Source: Parietaria judaica | Lineage: Eukaryota > Streptophyta > Magnoliopsida > Rosales > Urticaceae | Direction of reading: 5' to 3' | NCBI GenBank assembly: GCA_954871525.1 | Contig: OX940860.1 | Coordinates: 19,996,001 to 20,060,000 of the forward strand | DNA: 64,000 bases | Shown: in pieces, positions 53,012 to 63,501 of the stretch | Position numbering within the stretch: position 1 is the first letter of the stretch | Layout: every line of letters begins with the position of its first letter | The notes under the pieces: model-generated | Told to the model about the DNA's origin: nothing | The model's input: only the letters and a program-made list of their open reading frames with translations | The model's database searches: none | Position numbers and translations under genes: made by a program

Positions 53012-53631
53012 GTAGATAATAGGGCTGGAACCGGGTAAAAAACCTGGTTTTTTCATTACCCGAAATCCGAACCCGGATTTTCGGGTTTTGACTTTTCAAA
53101 CCCGAACCCGTTTTTTTTTTTTTTTTAAGACAAAACCCGGAAATCCGGGTTCGGGTAATTACCCGGTTTTTATTTGAAAACCCGAAGTTTAAACCCGAAC
53201 CCGGTTTTAACCCACTTTTTATTTTTATTTCTTTTTATTTGAAGTAAAAACAATTATAAAGCCATTAATACATAATATTACCTAATCTTAAATACACCAA
53301 TCCAAACTTTGTACACATACATGTAGTATTAATGTTAGTTTATAAATATAATACTTAGTAAAAAAACAAGTTTATAAACATTATAAAAATAAAATAAATA
53401 TTTAAAAATATCTATTTAAAAATCTGGGTTTTAGTAACCTACTAACTGGGTTTCGGGTTTTATAACTCAAAACCCGAAACCCGGAACCGGTTTAATTCGG
53501 TTACGGGCTTTTCAAAATTCGGTTTTGGTTTAACCCGATTTTAATTCGGTTTCGTTTTTTTAAACCGGATTCGGTCCGGTTTCGGTTAAAAACCCGCATT
53601 TGCGGGTTTTATGTGCAGGCCTAGTAGATAA
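53012..53631. mobile_element. hAT MITE (53020-53623), duplication GTAGATAA
   Basis: Exact 8-bp duplications GTAGATAA (53012-53019, 53624-53631) enclose ends TAGGGCTGGAACCGG and GTGCAGGCCTA. Both ends are dense in CCCGAACCCG, AACCCGG and CCGGTTT words around an AT-rich core. The terminal repeat is imperfect but the duplication is exact. Confidence 0.9.
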
Positions 53632-54117
53632 TGTCAATATGCGTTAAAAAGTAAAGATTTGCAACTGAATAGACTCGTCAATTTGGGGTACTTAATAGAC
53701 TAGTCAATTTGGGTACTATAGACTCGTCAACTTTTGCCTCTAATTTATTGCGTTGCTTGTTTTAGTAGGGAATTTCATGGACAGACGCAGACCAATTGAG
53801 TTGTACTTATTATATGACCCACAATATTATTCAATTACTGTGTGTTTCTACCCTGAATTGTAGGTGAACATTCTTTCAAGACTTTAACCCAAAAAAGCAA
53901 TTAAAAAAGAAAGATTAATTGACATTAGTCCCTCTCAAATTTACTTGTTATGCTTTTATCTTATTAAGTTTATTTTATAGTATTTTATTCCAATAGATGT
54001 ATTTACGGACTGACTTGATTTGTATTTTCATCCTTATATGGCTCTCACTTTGAAAAGAAAAAAAATACCTATTCCGTACTTTGATTTCGTGTTATTATCC
54101 ATATGTAATTCTCTTAA

Positions 54118-55124
54118 AAAAAAAAAGGTAAACTGCGGCTAATGTACCCAATGTTTGATCTTCTGCGGATTATGTACCCAATGTTTATTTTCAGCGGCTA
54201 ATGTACCCAATGTTTGATCCGTTAGATATTTTCGTGTTTTCCGTCATTTGACCGTTAGAGAGTTATCCTCCTCTATATGCACACTTTTCGTATTTTTGAC
54301 ATAACTCACTCATTTTTTGTCCAAATTTTATGCACGACCTATGGTTGGAAAGATAAGAGATAGATCTACAACTTTAGTGCTTTAAGTTTTGTAAAATCAG
54401 TTATAGAAAAATACGAAATTTCAAATACAACGTAAAACTGGACATTAGTTTAATGCAAAATATTTGTTTCGAGCAAATTTTAATATACTTAATGACTTTT
54501 TATGATGAAACGTAAAACTAAAAAGTTGTAGATAAATATTTTATCTTTCTAACGGGTGTTTATTTATAAATTTTAGACAAAAAATGAGTGAGTTATGCCA
54601 AAAATATGAAAGATGTGATGCGGAATAATCTTTCATATTTTTGGCATAACTCACTCATTTTTTGTCCAAAATTTATAAATAAACACCCGTTGGAAAGATA
54701 AAAAGTTTATCTACAACTTTTCTGTTTTACGTTTCATCATAAAAAGTCATTAAGTATATTAAAATTTGCTCGAAACAAATATTTTGCATTAAACTAATGT
54801 CCAATTTTACGTTGTATTTGAAATTTCGTATTTTTCTAAAACTGATTTTACAAAACTTAAAACACCAAAGTTGTATATCTATCTCTTATCTTTCCAACCA
54901 TAGGTTGTGCATAAAATTTGGACAAAAAATGAGTGAGTTATGTCAAAAATACGAAAAGTGTACATATAGAGGAGGATAACTCTCTAACGGTCAAGTGACG
55001 GAAAACACGAAAATATCTAACGGATCAAACATTGGGTACATTAGCCGCCGAAAATAAACATTGGGTACATAATCCGCAGAAGATCAAACATTGGGTACAT
55101 TAGCCGCAGTTTACCAAAAAAAAA
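54118..55124. mobile_element. Foldback MULE-type MITE (54127-55115) with two 487-bp arms
   Basis: Begins GGTAAACTGCGG and ends CCGCAGTTTACC. By eye the two halves (54127-54613, 54629-55115) are inverted copies with only scattered mismatches, separated by about 15 bp. Exactly nine A residues follow the right end and at least nine precede the left, consistent with a 9-bp duplication, although a poly-A target makes this ambiguous. Each arm starts with three 33-bp units containing ATGTACCCAATGTTT. No coding. Confidence 0.88.
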
Positions 55125-55476
55125 TGGTCATTTACCCTTTAAAAAACGTATTTTATTGTTATAGACGGTGACTGAGAGATTAGCCCAAATTACTCTAAAA
55201 ATCATAGAGATGATATTGAAGAAATAGGCAAAGAGCATGACTATATTGAACAGTATAATTATAATATAATACCCAACCTCGTTCTAAATGCTCGTAATAG
55301 AATAACTAAACAACCATCCCACGCTTAAAAGAGATTTATTCTGTAAGAATTTATTTTTATATCATGTCTTCTCTTTTTCTTTTTCTTTTTTTGAATAAAG
55401 AGAATTGTTAAACATACAGATATGTTTGTCTACTTATTTACTAATCCCATTCATATAAATTATAATTTACAATAGC

Positions 55477-56973
55477 ATTATTGATGTAGAGTGGAATATG
55501 AAGAACACGAAGAACACGTCTTTGCGAGAATAAACTCGACTTCACAAGCTATAGCTCGATTTTCATTTCATAATCAACTCTAAAAACTTACACACGTTTT
55601 CTCTGGCTTATATAGCATAAATGTAGCATAAATGAAACCTAATAATAATCATAAAAAGCTTGATCTAATGTACCTAATATAATTATAATAAAATCAAAAT
55701 AAATCAAAGAAACTAATGAAGATAATAGCATAATAAAAGATGATAAAAGAGATTGATTCATGATTGATTCATGTGCATGAATCAAGGGGATTTGATTTCC
55801 AATTAGCACATCACGTAATGCACCATTCTCCTCGGCTTGAAAAAAATTCGTCCTCGAATTTAGAGCGCCAATAGGTATTGCAAGTCCGCCACCATCGCCG
55901 CGCTTGTGTCGGCACCAAATTCGTCGTCGTAAAACAAATGCATTGGATTTGCAGCCCCGCCAATATCTCTTGATCATGTCTTCAAGCTTAGTTTTTCTTC
56001 TATCACGGTCATGCGCGTAGATAGGTTGTAGTTGAGCGGGAACTTTACGCGATTGTTTCCACGTTGTACTTAACTTGATTTTCGGAACCCCACTCGTGGT
56101 CGTCACGACCGCCACCACAATGGAGTTGCTCGGTGCGGCTACTTCGGTGGCCATGCTCGAAACCAAAACTATCTCATCATCCTTCTTGTCGCACATGTTG
56201 TCGTCGTATACGATCTCGCCATACACGGCCTCTTCGCACTCATCGTATACGGGTTCGTCATACTCCGTCTCGCCGTAAACCGACTCGTCATACACGGCCT
56301 CGCTGTGCTCCGCCTCATCGTACGTCGTTTCGTCGTACTCCGAGATAGCCACCTGGAACGCCGCTACCCATCGCGCATCCTCCGGGACCGCCGCACGTCC
56401 AAAATTTTGCCCGAACAGGTTGGCTTGGTCGTCCTCGGTGTCGGACTCGTCTTGGCGTCGTTGCTCCGTTTGATTCTGCATCATTGCAGCCATCTGACGG
56501 ATCAACAACTTCACCCGATCACGGAATCCGTCGACCTCTTCTCGTCTCACCATATCCTCTACGAAAGCGTCTCAACAGCCCGTTTCTTCGGTGCCTCTGC
56601 ACAGAAACGGTTGGCTCTGCTACCAACTGATGTAGAGTGGAATACGAAGAACACGTCTTTGCGAGAATAAACTCGACTTCACAAGCTATAGCTCGATTTT
56701 CATTTCATAATCAACTCTAAAAACTTACACACGTTTTCTCTTGCTTATATAGCATAAATGTAGCATAAATGAAACCTAATAATAATCATAAAAAGCTTGA
56801 TCTAATGTACCTAATATAATTATAATAAAATCAAAATAAATCAAAGAAACTAATGAAGATAAAAGCATAATAAAAGATGATAAAGAGATTGATTCATGTT
56901 TCATGATTGATTCATGTGCATGAATCAAGGGGATTTGATTTCCAATTAGCACATCACGTAATGCACCGATTAT
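55477..56973 (-). mobile_element. Short LTR retrotransposon (55482-56968), duplication ATTAT
   Basis: Direct repeats of 344 bp (55482-55825) and 341 bp (56628-56968) are nearly identical, and 5-bp duplications ATTAT flank the unit. On the minus strand each LTR ends ACATCA and begins GGTGCATTACG, preceded by T in one copy and C in the other. A primer-binding site TGGTAGCAGAGCC (56613-56625, minus strand), close to the initiator-tRNA-Met complement, lies 2 nt inside the 5' LTR. A purine-rich tract precedes the 3' LTR. The unit has no protease, reverse transcriptase or integrase and must be mobilised by a relative. High LTR identity implies recent insertion. Confidence 0.93.
55639..56553 (-). 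CDS. Gag-like/unknown ORF of the short LTR element, 304 aa
   Basis: The only long frame in the 1.5-kb LTR element starts at ATG 56553, just inside the primer-binding site, and runs into the 3' LTR. Residues 1-45 (MVRREEVDGFRDRVKLL, then MAAMMQNQTEQRR) look like the helical start of a plant Ty3-type Gag. About residues 75-125 form an acidic tyrosine-rich repeat (EAVYDESVYGETEYDEPVY). A basic part follows, and NSRTNFFQAEENGA resembles the sequence that precedes the 3' LTR in full Ty3-type elements. It therefore appears to join the two ends of a polyprotein with everything between deleted. The last 60 codons are LTR-encoded. Whether it is translated is unknown. Confidence 0.6.
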   Translation of the reverse strand: MVRREEVDGFRDRVKLLIRQMAAMMQNQTEQRRQDESDTEDDQANLFGQNFGRAAVPEDARWVAAFQVAISEYDETTYDEAEHSEAVYDESVYGETEYDEPVYDECEEAVYGEIVYDDNMCDKKDDEIVLVSSMATEVAAPSNSIVVAVVTTTSGVPKIKLSTTWKQSRKVPAQLQPIYAHDRDRRKTKLEDMIKRYWRGCKSNAFVLRRRIWCRHKRGDGGGLAIPIGALNSRTNFFQAEENGALRDVLIGNQIPLIHAHESIMNQSLLSSFIMLLSSLVSLIYFDFIIIILGTLDQAFYDYY

Positions 56974-58519
56974 TCCTTTAACCGAGAAATGTTAAGCTTG
57001 TCGATTTTGTCAGATTTTTATATTCCAGTAATAAACTATTTAGATTATTCGTAAAAAAAAATTAGAATCGTCAAAGTGCAATTTGGTTATGCTTTGAAAT
57101 CTGCGATATTATCGCTCACAATTTCTATAAAATTGCATTTTTTTGTGTCAAATCCCGTGAAGTAGGTTGCTACTTGGTACCCTTCTCTTTATATTCAAAA
57201 TTTATTTTTTAACTTGACATTGCGTTGATTTTCTTAAGTCTAAATTGTAAGTTTTATGCAAAACTCTCAAGAAATTAAAGAATTTAATGAAAATAAGGGT
57301 ATTTAGTTCTCGCTCGGTCGTAAATAAAGACAAAAGATATATAATATATATACATATATATTATCTTTAGGTCTTTGTTCTACGGCATGAGGTAAAGTAC
57401 GTAGAAACTAACTGATGGTAATCTTCTATTATGAGCTTAAGTCAGCCCTCAAAACAAATGTTTCAAACTTTCAAATACCTACTACGTGTTGTGATTGTAG
57501 TTTAATATGATTATCTTACCAACTCATGACTCGTATGTGCCTTAATTTAGGAACAAGATTATAATATTCAAATTCATACTTTTTTGCTACAATAATAATA
57601 AATAAATAAAAGAAGTCGTGCTTTGTACACCCACGCATAAGCTATTGATCATTTATGATTAGAAAAACTAAAAACAAAATGTGTGTCACGAGAAGAATCC
57701 TCGAAAGCTACATGACTTTCCACTCGATACTAACCGAATAAATATTTCGAGAACAACTCAATTCAACATTTGCAGTGCACTATAACATAAAATAAAATAA
57801 GACTATTGAGCAAATTCTATAATGTAATAAGATTGATAGCTGCATAAATATTTAATATTTTTATGAAACAAAATTGTTTTTTACGATAAAAATTTTTAAC
57901 GCTCACTATTTTGCTTTTTTATTTTATTTTTATATATATATATATATATAAGTTCTATTCAATTGATCGAAAAAATAACGAGATCTTAAAGAACAAAATA
58001 ATAAACTTTGAATTGTTTAGAGTAAAAAAATAGATTTATATATACCCATAAAGATAAAAGTATTGTGCCACCTTTTACTCAGTAAATCAAGAATCAACTG
58101 CTGCTCTGTTGTTTAACAAGTCGTTTGCTCTAAAGTTACCATCTTTAGAGCATTATTTATTTAATTGGGAATCACTAATCAACTAAGGCAGCTTTGTCAA
58201 GGTCAAACAAAGTCATTAGAAATTGTTTTTACAAGAATTAACTTTAGAAATCATGCTCGTAAATAAAGGTGGAACAAACCCGGGAAATAGACTTGGGAAT
58301 AAAGTTATAGTAGATGAAGATAATGTGAAAGAGAATAATTCTAGAGAATTGGCAAGAAACAAAATAACTTTAAGTTAAAGTTATTATGGCAAAGTTATGC
58401 TTCTCAATAAAACACATAGCCTTTAGAAAAATACATAGCCGTATAACTATATAATATTGTGTTGATAAATGAAAATCGATGGATCTATAATAGCAAAACC
58501 GTATAACTATATTGGGTTA
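56974..58519. other. Gene-free AT-rich interval
   Basis: TA runs near 57340 and 57933. No gene or bounded repeat seen. Confidence 0.45.
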
Positions 58520-59007
58520 ATAACATTAGGGTTAATGACGGCGAAAATACCCAAAGTTTGGTCAAAGAACCCCTCGTGTACCCAAAGTTTAAAAGTGGTG
58601 GTAAAAATACCCAAAGTCGCATTTGGGGAGTTGACCACTCCATTCTCGTAACGCCGTTAACTTACCCGTTAACTCTGGCCACGCGGGCAAACGTTGGTTG
58701 TTGACATAACAATTTTGCCAAATGGATGAGCCCAAATAAATCTTGTTTACGACAAAACAACAAATTAAACCCCTAACTAATACTATTTAATACAACTAAT
58801 TGAACCCCTAATGATTACACACTTAGCAAAAAAAATTTGTCCATGTGGTCAGGGTTAACGAGTAAGTTAACGGCATTACGAGAATTAAGTGGTCAACTCC
58901 TCAAATGTGACTTTGGGTATTTTTGCCACCACTTTTAAACTTTAGGTACACGAAGGGTTCTTTGACCAAACTTTGGGTATTTTTGCCGTCATTAACCCAT
59001 AACATTA
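58520..59007. mobile_element. MULE-type foldback MITE (58529-58998), duplication ATAACATTA
   Basis: Exact 9-bp duplications ATAACATTA (58520-58528, 58999-59007) flank arms beginning GGGTTAATGACGGC. The arms extend about 160 bp and are roughly 90% alike, with repeated AATACCCAAAGT words. The 9-bp duplication and long TIRs fit a Mutator-like MITE. Non-coding. Confidence 0.93.
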
Positions 59008-59323
59008 TAAATACCAAACATTTTTATTTTGTGGCGGCATACCTTAATATTTTACCATGAAAAAAGTTCCGAATATCCACCACTTCATTTCTTTTTAAAA
59101 TGTCATCCATTTTTCAAAGCAATTTAACGGAATTTTGAATGTGCCGTGAAGAGTTAGACATGTATTCAAACATTTTCCCTTTCTCTTCTTTGATAGTAAC
59201 AAAAAAAATTAACAATTATCAACTGAAATTTTAAATAGAACTAAAATAGTGACATTGAGAATATAAAGTATAAAAACTACGAACAAATTGAAATTTATAT
59301 TATGATAAAAGTTTAAATGTAAT

Positions 59324-59501
59324 TGGGCCAGACTTTCCTTCTATTTGATACTGGGCCTTACGAGAAGCCCAATAGCGAAATCCTTATCTATTTTGGACGA
59401 AACTCCCGATGTAACTGGAAGTTAGTTGAACTCGCAGATACTACACGTACACTCTCTCTCTCTCTCTCAATTTCTTCCCCAAATCCCCGAATCGAAACCC
59501 T
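59324..59501 (+). promoter_or_regulatory. Site II and telo-box promoter of the MBD gene
   Basis: TGGGCC at 59324 and 59352 (plus a reverse GCCCAA near 59368), a CT tract, and AAACCCT at 59495, all within 250 bp of the ATG. The layout mirrors that of the S15a promoter and suggests expression in dividing tissue. No TATA box is evident. Confidence 0.7.
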
Positions 59502-59566
59502 AGGACGATCGACCATAACCGGAGCATTCCTTGATTTCGGAGCTCATCCGTGCCGTGCGGTGAGCG

Positions 59567-62500
59567 ATGTCGGAGAATTCTTCGCCGGTGGATCCGGTGG
59601 CAAGGACGAGCGACGACGACGGCGAATCGGTTCACCCGACGGTGGGGTCCACCCCAGCCTTCCAGCTGCCTTCCGATTGGCTGACCGAGGAGAAGCCTCG
59701 CTCGGCTTCGCGCTCCTCGGGCAAGAGATTCGATAGGGTTGGTCCTCTTTTGAGCTTTCAATCCAATTTTGGTTTCAAATTCCTTTTCACTTCTCCGTTT
59801 TTGTGCTGATTGTGTGTTTTCAATGGCTGAGGACTAAATTTGACTGTTTCTAAGCTGTAATTCTGAGCAATTTTACTTGCATTTTTTTTCTTGCTTAATT
59901 CATGATTCCGAAACTTATTTTGCATATAATTGTTACCAAAATTTGTTGTAGTATTACATTGAACCCCACACCGGGAAGAGGTTCCGATCGTTGGTAGAGG
60001 TTGAGAGATACTTAAAGGATGGAAAGCCAGCTTCCCGAGATCGCACACCGTCTAAAAAATCCGCAACAAAGTCCAATGTAAGTCCAAGTTGTGGAATTTG
60101 AGGTGTCTTGATGTAAATTTCTGAGAGTGATCAAATATGGAACGTGATCTTCATGAGGCGTAATTAGATTCAATTTCCGCTTACAATTTCCGCTTACGGG
60201 TCTTTTGTAACACTCAACATTTTTTTGTCCTTATACGCGTCTGATCACGTTTTAGTCATTCATTGATTTTAAAATCTTGATGATATGTATTGTTTGGTAG
60301 ACAATCCATGTATAATGGTATCACTCGAAAGAGTACTTCCATGTAGATTTTTTATTTTAAGGCCATCGTATACGAGTTAACATAGTTTTGAATGCAAGGT
60401 GCGGAAACCGATATCCACTCTTGCCGTTAAGAACTCACCGAACTTTGCACTGCCTGAGGGATGGAAAGTTCAGGAACATCAACGAAGCTCTGGCACCATT
60501 GATAAGGTTTGTATCTGCTTTTGAGTGTTTTGCATTGGTACCCGTATGACTTATCTACACTGTCTTGGTTTGTGTATGTAAATACATGTATTTATACACA
60601 GTTAATCATATGTAAACATACAGTTTGTGTATGTAAATACATGTATTTATACACAGTTAATCATATGTAAACATACACAATTAATCATCCGTAAACATTC
60701 TTCTCCATTGGAAATTGGAAAATGCTATCCGTGTTACAAGAGTTTAGTTGTTCCGTTTTTGGCAGAACTATGGTAAGCAGATATTAATTTTCTCTGAATG
60801 TATGTGTTCCTTATTGGTGCCTTTATGCATGTTAAGGTTGAATCCGTTATAAATTATTCATTCTAGAATCCGTCTAGTTTTCTTGCTATTGTTTTTGTAT
60901 GTCCTATAAAGCAAGCTAAAACTTATGCTTCTTTGAATGCAGTATTATATTGAACCCGACACGGGGATGACATTCCGTTCTATGATATCTGTTAAGAGAC
61001 ACCTACAAGAACAAGAAGCAAGTGACGTGCCTCAAGAAGAAGCAGAGGCAAGTGAAGTGCCCGCTGAAATTCCAGAATCCAAAGTAAACATGATAAATTC
61101 GTCGAACACACACAAGTATATGAACACAAACATCGTAATATGTTGGTATATATAGCTATATGAAGATCTATCGAGTAACGAAATATATAGAAGCTTTATA
61201 TAATAAATATGATTTTGGCGTTTCTATAAAGATTCCACCATAATATACATAAACGAACTATATAGAAGCTTTTTATTTAAATTGGTTTTTACATTTCTCT
61301 AAGGATCGCATTCTATTTTATATATATGATGAGCTCTAAGCTATAGCTGCCTTACAATTTTTAATTGAAGAGCTTGTTAAAAAAGGGCACGATGATGCTT
61401 GGTGTCTGATAATTTAAGTACAACACTTTAAAAATATCCAAATTTGTTGCATACATTTAAAATATTGGATTTATGTGCTGACTTGTAGGATCCTCCAGTC
61501 ATTAAGAAGCAAGTTGTTCGTCCCAGCACCCCGAGCTCCTCGGGCTTCGTACTACCTGAGGGTTGGATCACAAAGAAACAGAAGAGGCAAAGAGCTTTTT
61601 CTTCTGGCATTTCTAAGGTATCTTTTCTTTGTTTTATTTTAGCCGGTGATCTTAATGTTTTTTCAGGGTTTATTATGTTCTGTAATTGATTGGTTTGTTC
61701 TAGTGCATGTATGATAGGGTTGATTGGTTTCTGTGTTGATCTGTGTTGCAAACCGAACCAAAATAAGCTGGTTATGTAATTACCGAAATCGCAATCTGGT
61801 TTTAAGTTGGGTTTGTATTTTAAATTACCTCTAAAATATTTGGTATCGGGTTATCAATTGATTATCGGGTTTGCTTATTACCCAGAGATAATGATTCTGG
61901 TTTGATTTGTGGTTTCGGTTAATCGAATTTGGGAAATATTCGTTCTATTCTAGTCTTAGTCTTTTATATATTTATTTTCAGTTATCGTTTTTTCCCCACC
62001 TGCACGTATCGATGCTCTTAATGTTTGCTTATATATGGAGTTACACGGATCTAGTATGCACACAAACTATATTGTTAGCGAAGAGTGGCACTTGTTTCGA
62101 TTATTTTTTGGGATGGACTGGAAATTTTACTCTTGACTTTCATTCGCAGTGCTATATTGAGCCGGAGACTGGAAAGGAGTTCCGATCCTTAGTAGCTGTT
62201 GAGAGATACCTGAAGCAAAAGGAAGAAGATAACTCGATGCCACTCAAGAAAGTCCAACGCACGGACGACCACCATGTAGGTTCACTGGATGTGATAAAAT
62301 GTTCGTATTTTCTACGTATTTTCTATGCTTCCATATGAATTCTTGATATCTGTCGATTCTTCATTCTCAGGTCTCGCACGAATCCGAGAATGCAGACTTG
62401 TCTCCAGAGACAAGTCCCCAAAAAGTTTCCGAAACACATGAAGAAAACTCCCAAGAAAACAAAACTAAACCTGAGGAAGTTGCACCGGAGAATGATTCGG

Positions 62501-63187
62501 GAGTGAGTTTCTTTATTCATTAGTTTATGTTAGGTTTGAAAGTTTTGGCCCTAAAGCTCGATTTTGGCCCGGTTTTGGTCCAAAAACCGGGAACTGGGAC
62601 CAGGTAGAGGCATCAAATAAGCAAGATCGGCCTAGTTTCCGGCCCAGTTTTAGTATTTTTTAATTTAGTTTTATAATTAATATATTATATGTTATCTTTT
62701 AGGGCTATGCTTTAGTCTTAAATCATGTATTATTTGAAGTTTAGACTATGCTTATTATTTGATTTGAAGATTTTATGTACTTAACTAATTATAAATAAAT
62801 AAATAGAAAATGGGATCTTACCACTTTTTTAGAAAAATGGAAGAAAAAAATTTGTGACCGGACAAAGAAGGCCAAAAGTGCAGTGTTTGGCCCTGATTTC
62901 ACCGATAGTTTATATGCGCTCATGGTTTTGTGTCAGTTGTTTTACTCATGGTTTTGTTTCTTCTCCAGCCTTCTGCTCATTCCGATGTGCAAAAAGAAAA
63001 TGATAACGGAAAAGCAAAGGGATCCTCGGTGGAGGGTTTAGGAAGTCCGCCTTCGTCTCTGAATTGGGTTCTTGCTGGTCCAGCCGGCGACACGTGGAAC
63101 CCGTATGCCGGTGAGTTTGTGATACCGGACGCTACAAGGCAAAAGTGGTCAGATACCTTTCTGTCATCCATCCGCGATGGAAAGTGA
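59567..63187 (+). CDS. MBD7-like protein with three methyl-CpG-binding domains, 383 aa
   Basis: Exons 59567-59737, 59952-60077, 60399-60506, 60943-61083, 61489-61617, 62150-62275, 62371-62502 and 62969-63187 total 1152 nt. Every intron is GT-AG and in phase 0. Three MBD modules, each split over two exons at the same point, follow one another. Module 1 has LPSDW then YYIEPHTGKRFRSL (about 34-85), module 2 LPEGW then YYIEPDTGMTFRSM (about 117-160), and module 3 LPEGW then CYIEPETGKEFRSL (about 204-250). An acidic linker precedes a C-terminal module, residues 342-383, with LNWVLAGPAGDTWNPY and RQKWSDTFLSSI. Arabidopsis MBD7 is the known plant protein with three MBDs and a C-terminal sticky-C region; it binds methylated CG and helps limit silencing. 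Function here is inferred from that. Module 3 has Cys where the others have Tyr. Introns 5 and 7 hold repeat fragments. Confidence 0.93.
60568..60677. repeat. 55-bp tandem duplication in MBD intron 3
   Basis: GTTTGTGTATGTAAATACATG begins copies at 60568 and 60623. Each contains the palindrome-rich TACATGTATTTATACAC and ends ATATGTAAACATACA. Intronic, so without coding effect. Confidence 0.9.
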
Positions 63188-63501
63188 AGGTCGTGACGGA
63201 GCTATGGACTGGCCGAGTCCGACGTATTTAGGCTGTGGTTAATTAATTTATAGCTTTTTTTGGACTCTAGATTTTATAGAGACGAGTTAATGTTGAGATA
63301 AATGTGCAGATGAATCCACAGCTGTGTTTTTAACTTATGTGAAAGTAGAGGAATCGAATAATATGTTTAACTTGAACATAAATAGACCCTCATATGGGAC
63401 GAGTCATGAAATAAAGAACTATTTCCGCAATCTTTATTTTTCAATGAGATTTTAAAATTGCAATTTTTGAAAGGTAATTCTTTGGGAACGTGAATAAGTA
63501 A
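63188..63501. other. 3' region of the MBD gene
   Basis: Contains the presumed MBD 3' UTR. No separate gene. A minus-strand frame at 63367-63621 lacks an ATG start and is not supported. Confidence 0.45.
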
